Made by a program: the position numbers and the translations under genes
Origin: Granulicatella sp. WM01
Lineage (GTDB): Bacteria > Bacillota > Bacilli > Lactobacillales > Aerococcaceae
Length of the DNA stretch: 64,000 bases
NCBI RefSeq assembly: GCF_004570605.1
Contig: NZ_SPPB01000001.1
Location: 1-64,000, forward strand
Direction of reading: 5' to 3'
The notes under the pieces: generated by a model
Told to the model about the DNA's origin: nothing
The model's input: the letters and a program-made list of their open reading frames with translations, nothing else
Databases searched by the model: none
Part shown: positions 53,801 through 63,862 of the stretch, piece after piece
How the letters are laid out: each line of letters starts with the position of its first letter
Position numbering within the stretch: position 1 is the first letter of the stretch

Positions 53801-54928
53801 ATGACATTGGAAGAATATACTTATGTAAACGGCAAGAAGATGCGTCGTGGATACACGACAGGAACTTGTGCAACTGCAGCAGCAGTTGCAGCCGTTAGAA
53901 TGATTTTAAATCAAGAGGAAGAAGAAAAGGTTACTGTTAAAACTGCCTCTGGTGTAGAATTAACTCTTGATGTTCAAGAAGCGTCTTTTTCTGAATTAGA
54001 AGCCACTGCAGCTATTATTAAAGATGGTGGGGATGATGCCGATGCAACACATGGCATGTTGATTTATACAACCGTTACCTTGTTACCAGAACAGACGGAA
54101 ATTAGTATTGATGGTGGACGTGGAATAGGACGTGTGACACAAAAAGGACTAGCAAATCCTATCGGCATGGCAGCTATTAATCCAACACCTAGACGTATGA
54201 TTGAACAATCTGTTAGAGAGTTGATTGGAGATAATTGTGGTGCTAAGGTAATTGTGTGGGCACCAGAAGGAGAAGATAGAGCGTTACTCACGTATAATCC
54301 TCGTTTGGGTATTGTTGGAGGAATTTCTATTTTAGGCACAACAGGCATTGTTAATCCAATGTCAGAGGATAGCTGGAAAGCAGCCATTACGATTGAATTA
54401 TCTATGCGTTATGATCAAGGATACCGTTCAGTCGTGTTAGCACCGGGCAATATTGGTGAAGATTTTGCAACAAATACAATTGGGATTGCCAAACACCGTA
54501 TTGTCAATATGAGTAATTTTATTGGGCATGTTTTAAAAGAAGTTCAACGTATAGGATTTACAAAAGTGCTTATCGTAGGTCATTTAGGAAAGCTAGTTAA
54601 AGTGGCGGGAGGTATTTTTTCAACACACAGTAAAGATGCCGATGCACGTATGGAAATTTTAGTGGCTAATTTAGCGTTAATGGGAGCACCGTTGGAATTG
54701 TTACAACAAGTTAATGGGTGTTTAACGACTGAATCGGCAGGAGAGTTAATTGAACAAAATGGCTATGACGAACTGTATACCATTATTGCCAATAAAATTA
54801 AATTACGTAGTGAAAAATTATTAAAATATAGACAACCTCAAGTTGAAGTGGATGTGGCATTGTTTTCATCTGAAAAATATTTAGCCTCTACCAAAACCCT
54901 CGAGGAAATTAAGGAGGAATGGGCATGA
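53801..54928 (+). CDS. cbiD: cobalt-precorrin-5B C1-methyltransferase
   Basis: CbiD methylates C1 in the anaerobic pathway. The 375-residue protein starts MTLEEYTYVNGKKMRRGYTT and has GTCATAAAVAAVRMI (~21-35), DADATHGMLIYTTV, NPTPRRMIEQSVREL, GGISILGTTGIVNPMSE and VGHLGKLVKVAGGIFSTHSK (~262-281). Start ATG 53801 follows GACAGGGGG, a weak site. Its TGA overlaps the start region of cbiE. Confidence 0.95.
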   Translation: MTLEEYTYVNGKKMRRGYTTGTCATAAAVAAVRMILNQEEEEKVTVKTASGVELTLDVQEASFSELEATAAIIKDGGDDADATHGMLIYTTVTLLPEQTEISIDGGRGIGRVTQKGLANPIGMAAINPTPRRMIEQSVRELIGDNCGAKVIVWAPEGEDRALLTYNPRLGIVGGISILGTTGIVNPMSEDSWKAAITIELSMRYDQGYRSVVLAPGNIGEDFATNTIGIAKHRIVNMSNFIGHVLKEVQRIGFTKVLIVGHLGKLVKVAGGIFSTHSKDADARMEILVANLALMGAPLELLQQVNGCLTTESAGELIEQNGYDELYTIIANKIKLRSEKLLKYRQPQVEVDVALFSSEKYLASTKTLEEIKEEWA

Positions 54929-55536
54929 TATATGTCATTGGCATTGGGCCAGGAGATGTTAAATATGGGTTACGTGGGAATGATGATGTTATGGAAAAGG
55001 CATGTGCAATTATTGGTGCACAACGTCAAATTGAAAGTGTTCCAGAAAAATTTCATCATAAAGGTGTGATTGCACCAAAAAAACTTGGAGATTTGGAAAC
55101 ATTAATTCGTTCGTATGATGTAAACCAAGATGAATTGGTGCTGTTAGCTTCAGGCGATCCGTTTATTTATGGGTTAGGAAAATGGTTGAGTCAAAAATTT
55201 GCCGGTTGTGTCCAAGTAATGCCGGGCATTAGTTCTATGCAATATATGGCAAGTAAAATTGCTTTACCGATGAATGATGCATTTTTGACAAGTAGTCATG
55301 CTAAAACCCCAAACTTTGATTTAATTATGTCATTAGATAAAGTGTTTATGGTTACTGATGAGCAAATTGGACCATATCAAATTGCTCAAGAAATTATACG
55401 TCGAGGCTTGAAACGCACAGTGTATATTGGCGAGAATTTAAGCTATCCTGATGAGCGAATTAGTCAATTAGAGGCAAGTGAAGTAGAGAATAGACAATAT
55501 GAAATGAATGTGGTGGTGATTGTAAATGAAGGATAA
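54925..55536 (+). CDS. cbiE: cobalt-precorrin-7 C5-methyltransferase
   Basis: CbiE methylates C5 and works with CbiT. ATG 54925 is seven bases after AAGGAGG (54911-54917); ATG 54919 is too close. The 203-residue tetrapyrrole methylase has the SAM loop YVIGIGPGDVKYGL (~3-16), LVLLASGDPFIYG (~72) and VMPGISSMQYMASKI (~97). It is shorter than fused CobL; CbiT is a separate gene here, overlapping by 11 bp. Confidence 0.94.
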   Translation: MIYVIGIGPGDVKYGLRGNDDVMEKACAIIGAQRQIESVPEKFHHKGVIAPKKLGDLETLIRSYDVNQDELVLLASGDPFIYGLGKWLSQKFAGCVQVMPGISSMQYMASKIALPMNDAFLTSSHAKTPNFDLIMSLDKVFMVTDEQIGPYQIAQEIIRRGLKRTVYIGENLSYPDERISQLEASEVENRQYEMNVVVIVNEG

Positions 55537-56086
55537 TGAGTTTATTAGAGTAGAAAAAGTTCCAATGACTAAAGAAGAAGTCCGTGCTATTAGTTTAGAC
55601 AAACTAGGTTTGCATCAAGCAAAAAATATGTTAGATGTTGGTTCAGGTACAGGTAGTGTAAGTTTACAAGCAGCGATTACGTATCCTAATTTAAAGATAA
55701 CAGCAATTGAACGGAGTGAAGATGCTGTAGGTGCTATGCAACAAAATATCGAGCATTTCAACTTATCGAATATCGAGTTAATTAAAGGGTATGCACCGAT
55801 TGAGTTGAACGAAACCTTTGATGCCATTTTTGTTGGTGGAACAGGAGGTAATTTAGAAGATATTGTCAATTGGTGTGATGAACATTTATTACCTGGTGGA
55901 CGCATGGTATTTAACTTTATCTTACTAGAAAATGCTTTAGAGGCAGCTCCTTTATTGGAAAATCTAGGCTGGGGTGAGTTAGATATGATTACTGTTCAAG
56001 CTGGTCGTTGGACAAAATTAGGAAAAGGACATTACTTTAAACCACAAAATCCAACAATTATTATAACGTGTGAGAAACCATTATAA
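55526..56086 (+). CDS. cbiT: cobalt-precorrin-6B C15-methyltransferase, decarboxylating
   Basis: CbiT methylates C15 and removes the C12 acetate carboxyl group. This is a class I Rossmann methyltransferase of 186 residues with MLDVGSGTGSVSLQAA (~36-51), ITAIERSEDAVGAMQQN (~58) and FVGGTGGNLEDIV (~102). The overlap with cbiE is typical, since the two activities are fused as CobL in other bacteria. Confidence 0.94.
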   Translation: MKDNEFIRVEKVPMTKEEVRAISLDKLGLHQAKNMLDVGSGTGSVSLQAAITYPNLKITAIERSEDAVGAMQQNIEHFNLSNIELIKGYAPIELNETFDAIFVGGTGGNLEDIVNWCDEHLLPGGRMVFNFILLENALEAAPLLENLGWGELDMITVQAGRWTKLGKGHYFKPQNPTIIITCEKPL

Positions 56087-56107
56087 AGTGATAAGGAGAG
56101 GAAAATC

Positions 56108-56878
56108 ATGACTAAAGTGCATTTTGTAGGTGCTGGACCGGGAGATGTTGAATTAATCACATTGAAAGGCTATAAACTGTTGGCTGATGCTGATATTGTC
56201 ATTTATGCAGGTTCATTAATTAATACAGATTTATTGCAATATTGTAAAGAGGGAGTTGAATTACACAATAGTGCAAGCATGCATTTAACTGAAATTGTAG
56301 ATGTTATGGAACGTGGTGTCAAAGAGAATAAAGAAGTTGTACGTTTGCAAACAGGGGATTTTTCAATTTATGGTTCAATTCGTGAGCAAATTGAAGAAAT
56401 GACAAAGCGACATATCGAGTTTGATTGTACACCAGGAGTTAGTTCATTTTTAGGTGCTGCATCAAGTTTAGGTGTTGAATACACTGTACCAGAAGTATCT
56501 CAAAGTGTGATTGTTACACGTATGGCAGGGCGTACTCCAGTTCCAGATCGTGAATCATTACGTAGTTATGCACAACATCAAACCTCTATGGCCATCTTCT
56601 TGTCAGTACATGGTATTGAGGCAGTTGTAGAGGAATTAATCGCAGGTGGATACCCTGCAACAACGCCAGCAGCAGTCATTTATAAGGCAACTTGGCCAGA
56701 AGAGAAAAAAGTATTTGGAACATTAGAAACTATTGCTGAACGTGTGAGAGAAGCACAAATTACAAAGACAGCACTTATTTTAGTTGGTGACTTTTTAGGC
56801 GAGGAATTCCATTATTCTAAATTATATCATGCAGGTTTCTCTCATGAATATAGAACACAGGTGGAGTCAAATGACTAA
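56108..56878 (+). CDS. cbiF: cobalt-precorrin-4 C11-methyltransferase
   Basis: CbiF methylates C11. The 256-residue protein has the tetrapyrrole methylase signature [16 protein letters not shown] (~5-20), [23 protein letters not shown] (~80-90), [20 protein letters not shown] (~104-123) and [18 protein letters not shown] precedes ATG 56108. It is followed with an 8-bp overlap by cbiG. Confidence 0.95.
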   Translation: MTKVHFVGAGPGDVELITLKGYKLLADADIVIYAGSLINTDLLQYCKEGVELHNSASMHLTEIVDVMERGVKENKEVVRLQTGDFSIYGSIREQIEEMTKRHIEFDCTPGVSSFLGAASSLGVEYTVPEVSQSVIVTRMAGRTPVPDRESLRSYAQHQTSMAIFLSVHGIEAVVEELIAGGYPATTPAAVIYKATWPEEKKVFGTLETIAERVREAQITKTALILVGDFLGEEFHYSKLYHAGFSHEYRTQVESND

Positions 56879-57929
56879 TAGTCCTAATATTGCTATTGTA
56901 GCATTAACAGAGTATGGAAAGCAGACTGCTTTAACGCTGAAAAGCAGATTGAACGAAGCAAGATGTACAGTTTATACGACAGCTAAAATTGCAGATAATC
57001 AAGTCACTGCTTTACAGGGGAAAACGATTGAAGCCATAAGAGAGTTATTTCAAAGTGTGGATGTGCTTATTTGTATTATGGCAACGGGGATAGTCATTCG
57101 TTCTATAGCCCCTGCCGTACACGATAAATTGGCTGATCCAGCAGTTATTGTTATGGACGAACGTGCAAAAAATGTGATTAGTTTATTAAGTGGACACATG
57201 GGTGGAGCAAATCAAATCACACAAAACATTGCCACACTGATGGACGCTAATCCAGTTATCACGACTGCTACAGATGTACATGATGTGCAAGCCTTAGATA
57301 TGATTGCTAAGTCTGTTAACGGGTGGAGAGATGAACTTAGACCGTTACTTTTGGCTTTCAATGGCTACTTAGCAGGGAAACAAACTGTTTATTTTTACCA
57401 AGAAAAGCCATGGGTTAATGATTTTAGAGGATTGAGCATTATTCAAGAGGAAGATATTCCTAACATTATCCAAAGCAGAGCACCGTTTATTATGTTGACT
57501 ACGCAATCAGAGCATGCGCATCGTGAAAACATGGTGGTGATATACCCGCGTCCGTATGTTTTAGGCGTGGGAGCACGCAAACAGGTTGACAGTCAAGTGT
57601 TCAAAGCAAACTTTGAGCTGTTTTGTGAACAACAAAAAATTAGTCCCCGAGAAATTGGCTTAATTGCCAGCATTGATGTGAAAAAAGAAGAACAAGCGAT
57701 TTTAGATTTAGCAAAAGAGTTAGACTGTGATTTTGTTACATTTACAAAAGATGAATTAGCTACAGTAGACGGTAAATACCCACAATCTGAATTTGTAAAG
57801 AAAACCGTTGGTGTGGGGAGCGTGGCATTAGCATCAGCAGATTATGCCAGCAATGCACAAGTTATAAGTGAGCGATTTGCAAAGGATGGCTGCACGTATG
57901 CTCTAGCTAAATATACAAATAAACGATAA
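56871..57929 (+). CDS. cbiG: cobalt-precorrin-5A hydrolase
   Basis: CbiG opens the delta-lactone of cobalt-precorrin-5A and releases acetaldehyde. ATG 56871 follows GGTGGAG by five bases and overlaps the cbiF stop; the upstream frame to 56829 is inside cbiF. The 352-residue protein has the N-terminal and central regions ([47 protein letters not shown]) and the CobE-like C-terminal domain ([28 protein letters not shown]). Confidence 0.94.
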   Translation: MTNSPNIAIVALTEYGKQTALTLKSRLNEARCTVYTTAKIADNQVTALQGKTIEAIRELFQSVDVLICIMATGIVIRSIAPAVHDKLADPAVIVMDERAKNVISLLSGHMGGANQITQNIATLMDANPVITTATDVHDVQALDMIAKSVNGWRDELRPLLLAFNGYLAGKQTVYFYQEKPWVNDFRGLSIIQEEDIPNIIQSRAPFIMLTTQSEHAHRENMVVIYPRPYVLGVGARKQVDSQVFKANFELFCEQQKISPREIGLIASIDVKKEEQAILDLAKELDCDFVTFTKDELATVDGKYPQSEFVKKTVGVGSVALASADYASNAQVISERFAKDGCTYALAKYTNKR

Positions 57930-57941
57930 GGAGATTGTTAT

Positions 57942-58664
57942 ATGCTATATATTATTGGATTAGGTCCAGGAAAAAAAGATTTGATGTCACTTGAAGCGAT
58001 TGAAACACTTGAAAAATGTGATGTTATTGTAGGTTATTCAACGTATATGCGTTTAGTAAGAGAATTTACTAAAGGTAAAGAAATTGTGACAAATGGTATG
58101 CGTGGAGAAGTTGAACGTTGTCAACAAGCTATTGATATTGCAAAAACTGGTAAAACTGTAGGTGTTATTTCTAGTGGAGATGCTGGTGTTTATGCAATGG
58201 CAGGTTTAATTTTAGAATTAATGGAGGACGGTAGTGATATCGATATTAAAGTAATTCCTGGAATTACAGCAAGTATTGGAGCAGCTGCTATGATGGGAGC
58301 ACCATTAATGAATGATTTCTGTCATATTAGTTTAAGCGATTTGATGACACCGTGGGAAGTTATTGAAAGACGTTTACATGCTGCTGCACAAGGTGATTTT
58401 GTTATTTGTCTATACAATCCAAGAAGTAAAGGCAGACCTGAACATTTAAGAACAGCTTTAGATATTGTTAGCCAATATAAATCTGTTGAGACTATTGTAG
58501 GGATTGGAAAAGATATTGGTCGTAAAGATGAAGAGATTATTTTAACGACAATTAAAGATTTAGATGAAACATTGGTAGATATGACAACTGTTGTTATTAT
58601 TGGAAACAAAGAAACATATATTAAAAATGGCTATATGTTAACGCCTAGAGGGTATTCACTATAA
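57942..58664 (+). CDS. cbiH: cobalt-precorrin-3B C17-methyltransferase
   Basis: CbiH methylates C17 and drives ring contraction. It has 240 residues with IIGLGPGKKDLMSLEAIETL (~3-22), VGYSTYMRLV, VGVISSGDAGVYAMAGLILE (~70-89), PGITASIGAAAMMGAPLMND (~104-123), ISLSDLMTPWEVI and CLYNPRSKGRPEH. Its TAA overlaps the cbiJ ATG (TAATG at 58662-58666). Confidence 0.95.
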   Translation: MLYIIGLGPGKKDLMSLEAIETLEKCDVIVGYSTYMRLVREFTKGKEIVTNGMRGEVERCQQAIDIAKTGKTVGVISSGDAGVYAMAGLILELMEDGSDIDIKVIPGITASIGAAAMMGAPLMNDFCHISLSDLMTPWEVIERRLHAAAQGDFVICLYNPRSKGRPEHLRTALDIVSQYKSVETIVGIGKDIGRKDEEIILTTIKDLDETLVDMTTVVIIGNKETYIKNGYMLTPRGYSL

Positions 58665-59413
58665 TGAGATTATTATTTAGCGGAACATCAGATGGAACAG
58701 AAGTAGCAAAATTATTATTTGATTTAGATCTTGATGTGACCATATCTGTGGTGACTGATTATGGACGTCTTTTAGCCTCAAAATTTGGGCAGCCTGTTAT
58801 ACAAGGACGAATGACTCAAGATGATATGGTGCAGTATATTCAAGACAATCACATTACAGAAGTGATTGATGCCTCACATCCTTTTGCAGACATTGTGTCA
58901 AAAGAAGCTATTCAAGCAGCAAAACGAGCAGGTGTACCGTATGTGCGATATGAGAGAGCATCAACACTTGATTTAAGTGGAGCTATTGTGGTGCATTCGA
59001 CACAAGAGGCTATAGAAAAAATAAAACCGTTAGGTGAGGTTGTTTACTTAGGAACAGGCAGCAAAACATTACCTTTATTTGTTGAAGGATTGCCAGATAA
59101 ACATATTGTCGTTAGAGTATTACCAGTTTCTGATGTGGTTAAGCAGTGTGAAGATTTAGGTTTAGTAGCCAATCAAATACATGCTATTCAAGCACCGTTT
59201 ACAAAAGAGATGAATAACGCATTAATGCAAAAAGCTAAAGCAAATGTATTTGTGTCAAAAGAAGGTGGCGATGTAAGTGGCATCCGTGAAAAAATTGACG
59301 GCTGCTTAGAACTAGGAATTGATTGCGTCATTATTACACGCCCTAAAGTCGAATACCCTATCATGTTTTCTACCATAGAAGACTTGAGAAACTATTTATT
59401 GCAAACAAACTAA
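58664..59413 (+). CDS. cbiJ: cobalt-precorrin-6A reductase
   Basis: CbiJ reduces the ring using NADH. The 249-residue protein has LLFSGTSDGTEVAKLLFDLD (~3-22), a GR motif in VIQGRMTQDDMV, VIDASHPFADIVSKEAIQAA (~68-87) and VYLGTGSKTLPLFV. The C-terminal VFVSKEGGDVSGIREKIDG is typical. It ends the tightly overlapped block; a 190-bp gap follows. Confidence 0.94.
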   Translation: MRLLFSGTSDGTEVAKLLFDLDLDVTISVVTDYGRLLASKFGQPVIQGRMTQDDMVQYIQDNHITEVIDASHPFADIVSKEAIQAAKRAGVPYVRYERASTLDLSGAIVVHSTQEAIEKIKPLGEVVYLGTGSKTLPLFVEGLPDKHIVVRVLPVSDVVKQCEDLGLVANQIHAIQAPFTKEMNNALMQKAKANVFVSKEGGDVSGIREKIDGCLELGIDCVIITRPKVEYPIMFSTIEDLRNYLLQTN

Positions 59414-59601
59414 ATGTGCATACTTTGATAAAATAAACATAGATAATATGTTACATCATTCATATAATGTATGATAAAAAAAGATGTGTTGGGACTGTAT
59501 TTTCATAATGGAATCAAACAGATGAATATTAAAAATAATGAGTCATGTCAATCCATGGGGAAATTAGTCCTATTCACATGACGTTCAAAAAGGAGAGCTT
59601 A

Positions 59602-61059
59602 ATGATGACAGGATTTGTGACTTTACTAGGAGCTGGTCCAGGTGATGAGGAATTATTAACACTTAAAGGACTGGAAAGAATAAAAGAAGCAGATGTTATT
59701 GTATACGATCGCTTAGTCAATCAAGCATTATTGCGTTTTGCTAAAGTAGAGTGCGAATTAATCAATGTTGGCAAAATCCCAGGACAAGCATGTGTATCAC
59801 AAAATGATATTGAAACCATTTTAATTGATAAGGCAAAAGAGGGAAAACGAGTCGTTCGTCTAAAGAGTGGAGATCCTTATATCTTTGGTCGTGGAGGCGA
59901 AGAAGGCGTTGCCTTGCATGCACAACATATCCCTTTTGAAGTTGTTCCAGGCGTAACGTCTGCGATTGCAGGATTGACTTATGCAGGGATACCAGCAACT
60001 TATCGAGATATTGCAACAAGTGTTCATGTGATTACAGGGCATTTACAAGATGCTAGTGAGGAATTAAATTGGCAAGCAATTTCTCAATTAAAAGGTACAC
60101 TCATTTTCCTTATGGGCATGAAAAATTTACCAACTATTGTAAAAGAACTTATGGCACATGGACATGAAGCATCTGAGCCTATTGCACTTGTTGAGTGGGG
60201 AACTCACGATAAACAACGCTCTATTGCTGGTCGTTTAGATAATATTGTTGAGTTGGTGCAGGAGCACCGATTTAGTTCGCCAAGTATTATTGTAGTGGGC
60301 AAAGTTGTAGAATTTAAAGAAGTTCTGAATTTTCATGAGCATGCTCATCTGTTTGGGAAACGGATATGTGTGCAAGATTCTTCTACAGGGAAATTACCAC
60401 GACTATTAAAAGAAAACGGGGCGCATTTAGTTACTTTCCCAGCTAGAGATAAGTGTGTTGAAAAACCATGGGCATTACCTGATTTCACACAATTAGAGGG
60501 CATCGTTGTAACAGATAGTCATGCATGGCAATTTTTAATGGAGAAATTGGTTGATGCAGGAAAAGATATTCGTGATTTGGCACATCTTAAATGTGTGGTA
60601 GTTGGACATCATACAGTAAAAGCATTGCGTCAAAATGGAATTAAGCCATTTGAAACTTTAGCGCAATGGGAAGTAGGACGCTTAAATGAGGTGATGAACC
60701 ACTCTAATAAGTGGGTTATCCTCTGTGAAGAAACAAGATTAGCTCATTATAGTGAGCATTTTTCAAAAGAGTTATTCATTGAAACACATAAATTAATAAT
60801 GAGCAAGCGAATTGACGTGGAAAATTTACAGTGTGGAGTAGATGTGGTGTGTCTGCCAAATTCACTAGCAGCAGAAACGTTTGTTGGAGTTTATCAAGAA
60901 TATAAAATGGAGCACCTTAAACATGTTCCGATAGTGATTATGGGTCAGAGCACACAAGATGTTCTACAAAGAGCGGGATTTAACAATATGGTTATAACAG
61001 AGCACGCAACAATCAAGAGCATGGTAGATGCGACAATAGCATTGATTAAAGGAGAGTAA
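59602..61059 (+). CDS. cobA-hemD: uroporphyrinogen-III C-methyltransferase / synthase fusion
   Basis: A 485-residue fusion. The first ~250 residues are SUMT, making precorrin-2: LLGAGPGDEELLTLKGL (~8-24), VVRLKSGDPYIFGRGGEEG (~86-104), VPGVTSAIAGLTYAGIPATY (~116-135) and VHVITGHLQD. The C-terminal ~230 residues (GKRICVQDSSTGKLPRLLKE onward) resemble uroporphyrinogen-III synthase HemD, but weakly. AAGGAGAG at 59590-59597 supports ATG 59602 or 59605; the in-frame ATG 59545 is unsupported. An AT-rich 190-bp gap before it may hold a second promoter. Confidence 0.9.
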   Translation: MMTGFVTLLGAGPGDEELLTLKGLERIKEADVIVYDRLVNQALLRFAKVECELINVGKIPGQACVSQNDIETILIDKAKEGKRVVRLKSGDPYIFGRGGEEGVALHAQHIPFEVVPGVTSAIAGLTYAGIPATYRDIATSVHVITGHLQDASEELNWQAISQLKGTLIFLMGMKNLPTIVKELMAHGHEASEPIALVEWGTHDKQRSIAGRLDNIVELVQEHRFSSPSIIVVGKVVEFKEVLNFHEHAHLFGKRICVQDSSTGKLPRLLKENGAHLVTFPARDKCVEKPWALPDFTQLEGIVVTDSHAWQFLMEKLVDAGKDIRDLAHLKCVVVGHHTVKALRQNGIKPFETLAQWEVGRLNEVMNHSNKWVILCEETRLAHYSEHFSKELFIETHKLIMSKRIDVENLQCGVDVVCLPNSLAAETFVGVYQEYKMEHLKHVPIVIMGQSTQDVLQRAGFNNMVITEHATIKSMVDATIALIKGE

Positions 61060-61061
61060 TC

Positions 61062-61829
61062 ATGACAAAAGGAATTTTAGTAGTTAGTTTTGGAACAAGT
61101 TATCCAGAAACAAGGCGTAAAACGATTGAGGCTTGTGAACGTGCTATTCAAGAACGCTTTCCAGAATACGTTGTTTATCGTGCATTTACATCAAACATGG
61201 TCATTAAAAGTGTTGCTAAAAAAGAGGGAATACACATTCCAACAGTTGCTCAGGCCTTGGAACAAATGAAGCAAGACGGTATAAAAGAAGTGTATATCCA
61301 ACCTCTACATGTTATTTTGGGTGGAGAGTATCAAAAAATTGTGACACAAGCACAAGAGTATCAGCAAGTATTTGAGCATTTGAGTATTGGTACACCTTTA
61401 TTGCATACTTTTGAAGATTATCAAGCTGTGAAAGAATTTTTAGTTGATATATATGCTAAAAATGATGACACATGTGCAACGATTTTAATGGGGCATGGAA
61501 GTGAGCATTATGCTTTCACGGCTTATGCTGCTTTGGATCACATGTTAGACGGGACAAATATTCATATTGCTGCGGTAGAAAGTTATCCAAGTGTTGAAAG
61601 TATTGAGGAAAAACTAGCTAAAAAAGGCATTAAACGTGTTCATTTAGCACCGTTTATGTTGGTGGCAGGAGATCATGCGACAAATGATATGGCATCTGAT
61701 GATGAAGATTCATGGTACACCTATTTAACGCAAAAAGGGTATACAGTGACGACACAATTAGTTGGTTTAGGTGAATATACTGCCATTCAAAAAATGTATA
61801 TCAATCACTTAATGAACATTATTATGTAG
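61062..61829 (+). CDS. cbiK: sirohydrochlorin cobaltochelatase
   Basis: CbiK inserts Co2+ into sirohydrochlorin, the early-cobalt entry step of the anaerobic pathway. The 255-residue class II chelatase has ILVVSFGTSYPETRRKTIEA (~5-24), YIQPLHVILGGEYQKI, catalytic His in LMGHGSEHYAF (~145) and APFMLVAGDHATNDMASDD (~202-220, second His). It starts 2 bp after the CobA-HemD stop. No signal peptide, so it is cytoplasmic. Confidence 0.95.
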   Translation: MTKGILVVSFGTSYPETRRKTIEACERAIQERFPEYVVYRAFTSNMVIKSVAKKEGIHIPTVAQALEQMKQDGIKEVYIQPLHVILGGEYQKIVTQAQEYQQVFEHLSIGTPLLHTFEDYQAVKEFLVDIYAKNDDTCATILMGHGSEHYAFTAYAALDHMLDGTNIHIAAVESYPSVESIEEKLAKKGIKRVHLAPFMLVAGDHATNDMASDDEDSWYTYLTQKGYTVTTQLVGLGEYTAIQKMYINHLMNIIM

Positions 61830-61873
61830 AGCAGACAAAAATCTATAAGAGTAAAGTAGATAAGGAGTAACTT

Positions 61874-62569
61874 ATGGCTAAATTTTATGGTATTGGAATT
61901 GGACCTGGCGATAGTGAGTTGGTAACGGTAAAAGCAAGTCGACTGTTATCCGAATTAGATATTTTATATACTCCTGAAGCAAAAATGGGCGGAAAGAGTT
62001 TGGCGTTAAAAATAGCAGATCCATACATTAAAGAAGACTTAGAAATTAAACAACGGCATTTTCCAATGGTTAGAGATCGCTCATTAAAAGAGGGACAGTG
62101 GAAAGAGATTGCAGATGAAATTGTTCAAGATGTAAAATCTGGGAAAAATGTTGGGTTTATCACTTTAGGTGATCCAATGGTGTATAGTACATATAGCTAC
62201 TTATTGGAAATTATTGGTGATAGTATTGAGACACAAACTATTCCGGGAATAACATCATTTAATAGTATTGCTTCACAAGTTAATATTCCCTTAGTAATGG
62301 ACGAAGAATCTTTTGCAATAGTTCCAGCAACATCAGGTGCTGAAAAATTAGAAGAAGCATTGAAACTTCATGAAACAGTAGTTATTATGAAAGTTGCAAA
62401 CCATTTAGCAATGGTATTGCCTTTATTAGAAAAATACAACTTATTACACTCAACCGTATTAGTAAGTCATGCTAGTATGGATAAACAGACAATCAGACGT
62501 GATATTTCGGATTTAAGCGTTGATGAAAAACTCACTTACTTCACCACTATGATTGTCAAAAAAGGATGA
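61874..62569 (+). CDS. cbiL: cobalt-precorrin-2 C20-methyltransferase
   Basis: CbiL methylates C20. The 231-residue protein has YGIGIGPGDSELVTVKASRL (~5-24), ILYTPEAKMGGKSLALKI, VGFITLGDPMVYSTYSYLLE (~96-115), IPGITSFNSIASQVNIPLVM and ETVVIMKVANHL. AAGGAG ten bases upstream. The last structural enzyme gene before two tandem RNA-like repeats. Confidence 0.95.
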   Translation: MAKFYGIGIGPGDSELVTVKASRLLSELDILYTPEAKMGGKSLALKIADPYIKEDLEIKQRHFPMVRDRSLKEGQWKEIADEIVQDVKSGKNVGFITLGDPMVYSTYSYLLEIIGDSIETQTIPGITSFNSIASQVNIPLVMDEESFAIVPATSGAEKLEEALKLHETVVIMKVANHLAMVLPLLEKYNLLHSTVLVSHASMDKQTIRRDISDLSVDEKLTYFTTMIVKKG

Positions 62570-62694
62570 GAGTTTTTACAAGCTACGAGCGATGAAAAAG
62601 TGCTGGAGCGACGGTAAAATGAGAGGTGTGGGAAACACCTAGCATTAAGGAGCGAACACATCTTTTTCAAGAGAGAGTAAAAACGAACTCGACT
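62559..62694 (+). ncRNA. tandem structured RNA element, copy 1
   Basis: Outer helix: GTTTTTAC (62572-62579) with GTAAAAAC (62677-62684). Middle helix: GAAAAAG (62594-62600) with CTTTTTC (62662-62668). Apical hairpin: AGGTGT with ACACCT (about 62624-62640). Conserved with copy 2: AAAAAGGATGAGAG, GAGCGAYGAAAAAGTGC and CATCTTTTTC. The 5' end overlaps the last codons of cbiL. Family unknown to me. Confidence 0.6.
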
Positions 62695-62830
62695 AAAAAG
62701 GATGAGAGAAATCTCAAGAATATGAGCGACGAAAAAGTGCACGAACAAACCAATTGCGATAAACGAAACAAAGTTTCGTCAGCAATTGGGAGAAAGTCAT
62801 CTTTTTCGAGCGAATGAGATTTCGACTATC
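62695..62830 (+). ncRNA. tandem structured RNA element, copy 2
   Basis: Same architecture as copy 1: outer helix GAAATCTCA (62708-62716) with TGAGATTTC (62815-62823), middle helix GAAAAAG (62731-62737) with CTTTTTC (62801-62807), apical hairpin CCAATTGC with GCAATTGG enclosing ACGAAAC/GTTTCGT. Outer and apical helices have different sequence from copy 1 but keep pairing. A 63-codon ORF across it is a chance frame. Confidence 0.6.
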
Positions 62831-63139
62831 AATACAAACTGGAAAATTGTATATGAAAAGCGATAAAAATAGGGATTGGGAAAAAAACTATAGAATATAT
62901 ATCCTTTATAGCGAACGGATTAACATGAGCGACATTTGGACGTATAGTGTCAAAAAATGATTTTGATGCAATATATTTTCAATCCATATATGTATGCTGA
63001 TTTTTGCAATGAAAAGAGCAGTGTATAGAAATCATTACAATAAAAAACAGTTGTGGTTTGAATAGATGATGTGCCATACTGGCAGTAGCTAGTATGGTGC
63101 AGAACATTAGAAAATTATGATTTTAATTTAGGAGGAATA
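62831..63139. other. leader region upstream of cbiM
   Basis: About 310 bp with no gene. It includes a dyad CCATACT (63074-63080) with AGTATGG (63091-63097), and AGGAGG (63131-63136) as the cbiM ribosome-binding site. No known riboswitch consensus was recognised. Confidence 0.4.
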
Positions 63140-63862
63140 ATGATGAAAAAAGTTAGTCAACTTATTGGTTTAATTGTTTTATTAGTCATGTTGTCATCAA
63201 AATCAGTATTTGCCATGCATATCATGGAGGGGTATTTATCTCCAGAATTGTCTGGATTGTGGTTTGTGATTTTTTTACCGTTCTTTGTGATAGGATTATT
63301 ACGTATGAAAAAAGTGGTGCAAGAAAATAAGCAGAATAAAGTATTTTTGGCTTTGTCAGGTGCGTTTGTGTTTATTTTATCCGCATTAAAACTCCCTTCT
63401 GTAACAGGATCTACTTCACATCCAACAGGAGTTGGTTTGGGAACAACTATGTTTGGACCAAGTGTTATGAGTGTTTTAGGGACAATATGTTTGCTTTTCC
63501 AAGCGTTATTTTTAGCACATGGGGGCTTAACGACTTTGGGAGCAAATGCCTTTTCAATGGCAGTTGTAGGACCATTTGTAGGGTACTTTGTATATAAAGT
63601 AGCTAGAAAATTAGGTGTAAATATGCAAGTGTCTATTTTCCTATGTGCATGTATTGCAGATATTGCAACTTATTTTACAACGTCACTTCAATTAGCTATG
63701 GCTTATCCAGACGTTGAAAATGGGATTATGGGTGCAGCTATTAAATTTCTAGGTGTATTTATGGCAACACAAATTCCTATTGCAATTATTGAGGGATTAT
63801 TATCAGTTGTTTTATATAATTTAATTGCAAATAATAAAGAGGTAGAAGGGGTGTTTAAGTAA
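63140..63862 (+). CDS. cbiM: cobalt ECF transporter S component CbiM
   Basis: CbiM is the substrate-binding membrane subunit of the cobalt ECF transporter. The 240-residue protein has an N-terminal signal-like helix ending at VFA, after which the mature N-terminus [14 protein letters not shown] would bind Co2+ (Met, His and downstream His). [40 protein letters not shown] and several membrane helices are typical. ATG 63140 or 63143. Its TAA overlaps the cbiN start (TAATG). Confidence 0.95.
   Translation: MMKKVSQLIGLIVLLVMLSSKSVFAMHIMEGYLSPELSGLWFVIFLPFFVIGLLRMKKVVQENKQNKVFLALSGAFVFILSALKLPSVTGSTSHPTGVGLGTTMFGPSVMSVLGTICLLFQALFLAHGGLTTLGANAFSMAVVGPFVGYFVYKVARKLGVNMQVSIFLCACIADIATYFTTSLQLAMAYPDVENGIMGAAIKFLGVFMATQIPIAIIEGLLSVVLYNLIANNKEVEGVFK

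Noticed and set aside
62626-62817. 63-codon ORF across the tandem RNA region
   Set aside because: No ribosome-binding site, highly charged composition from purine-rich repeats, and the frame crosses paired RNA elements.
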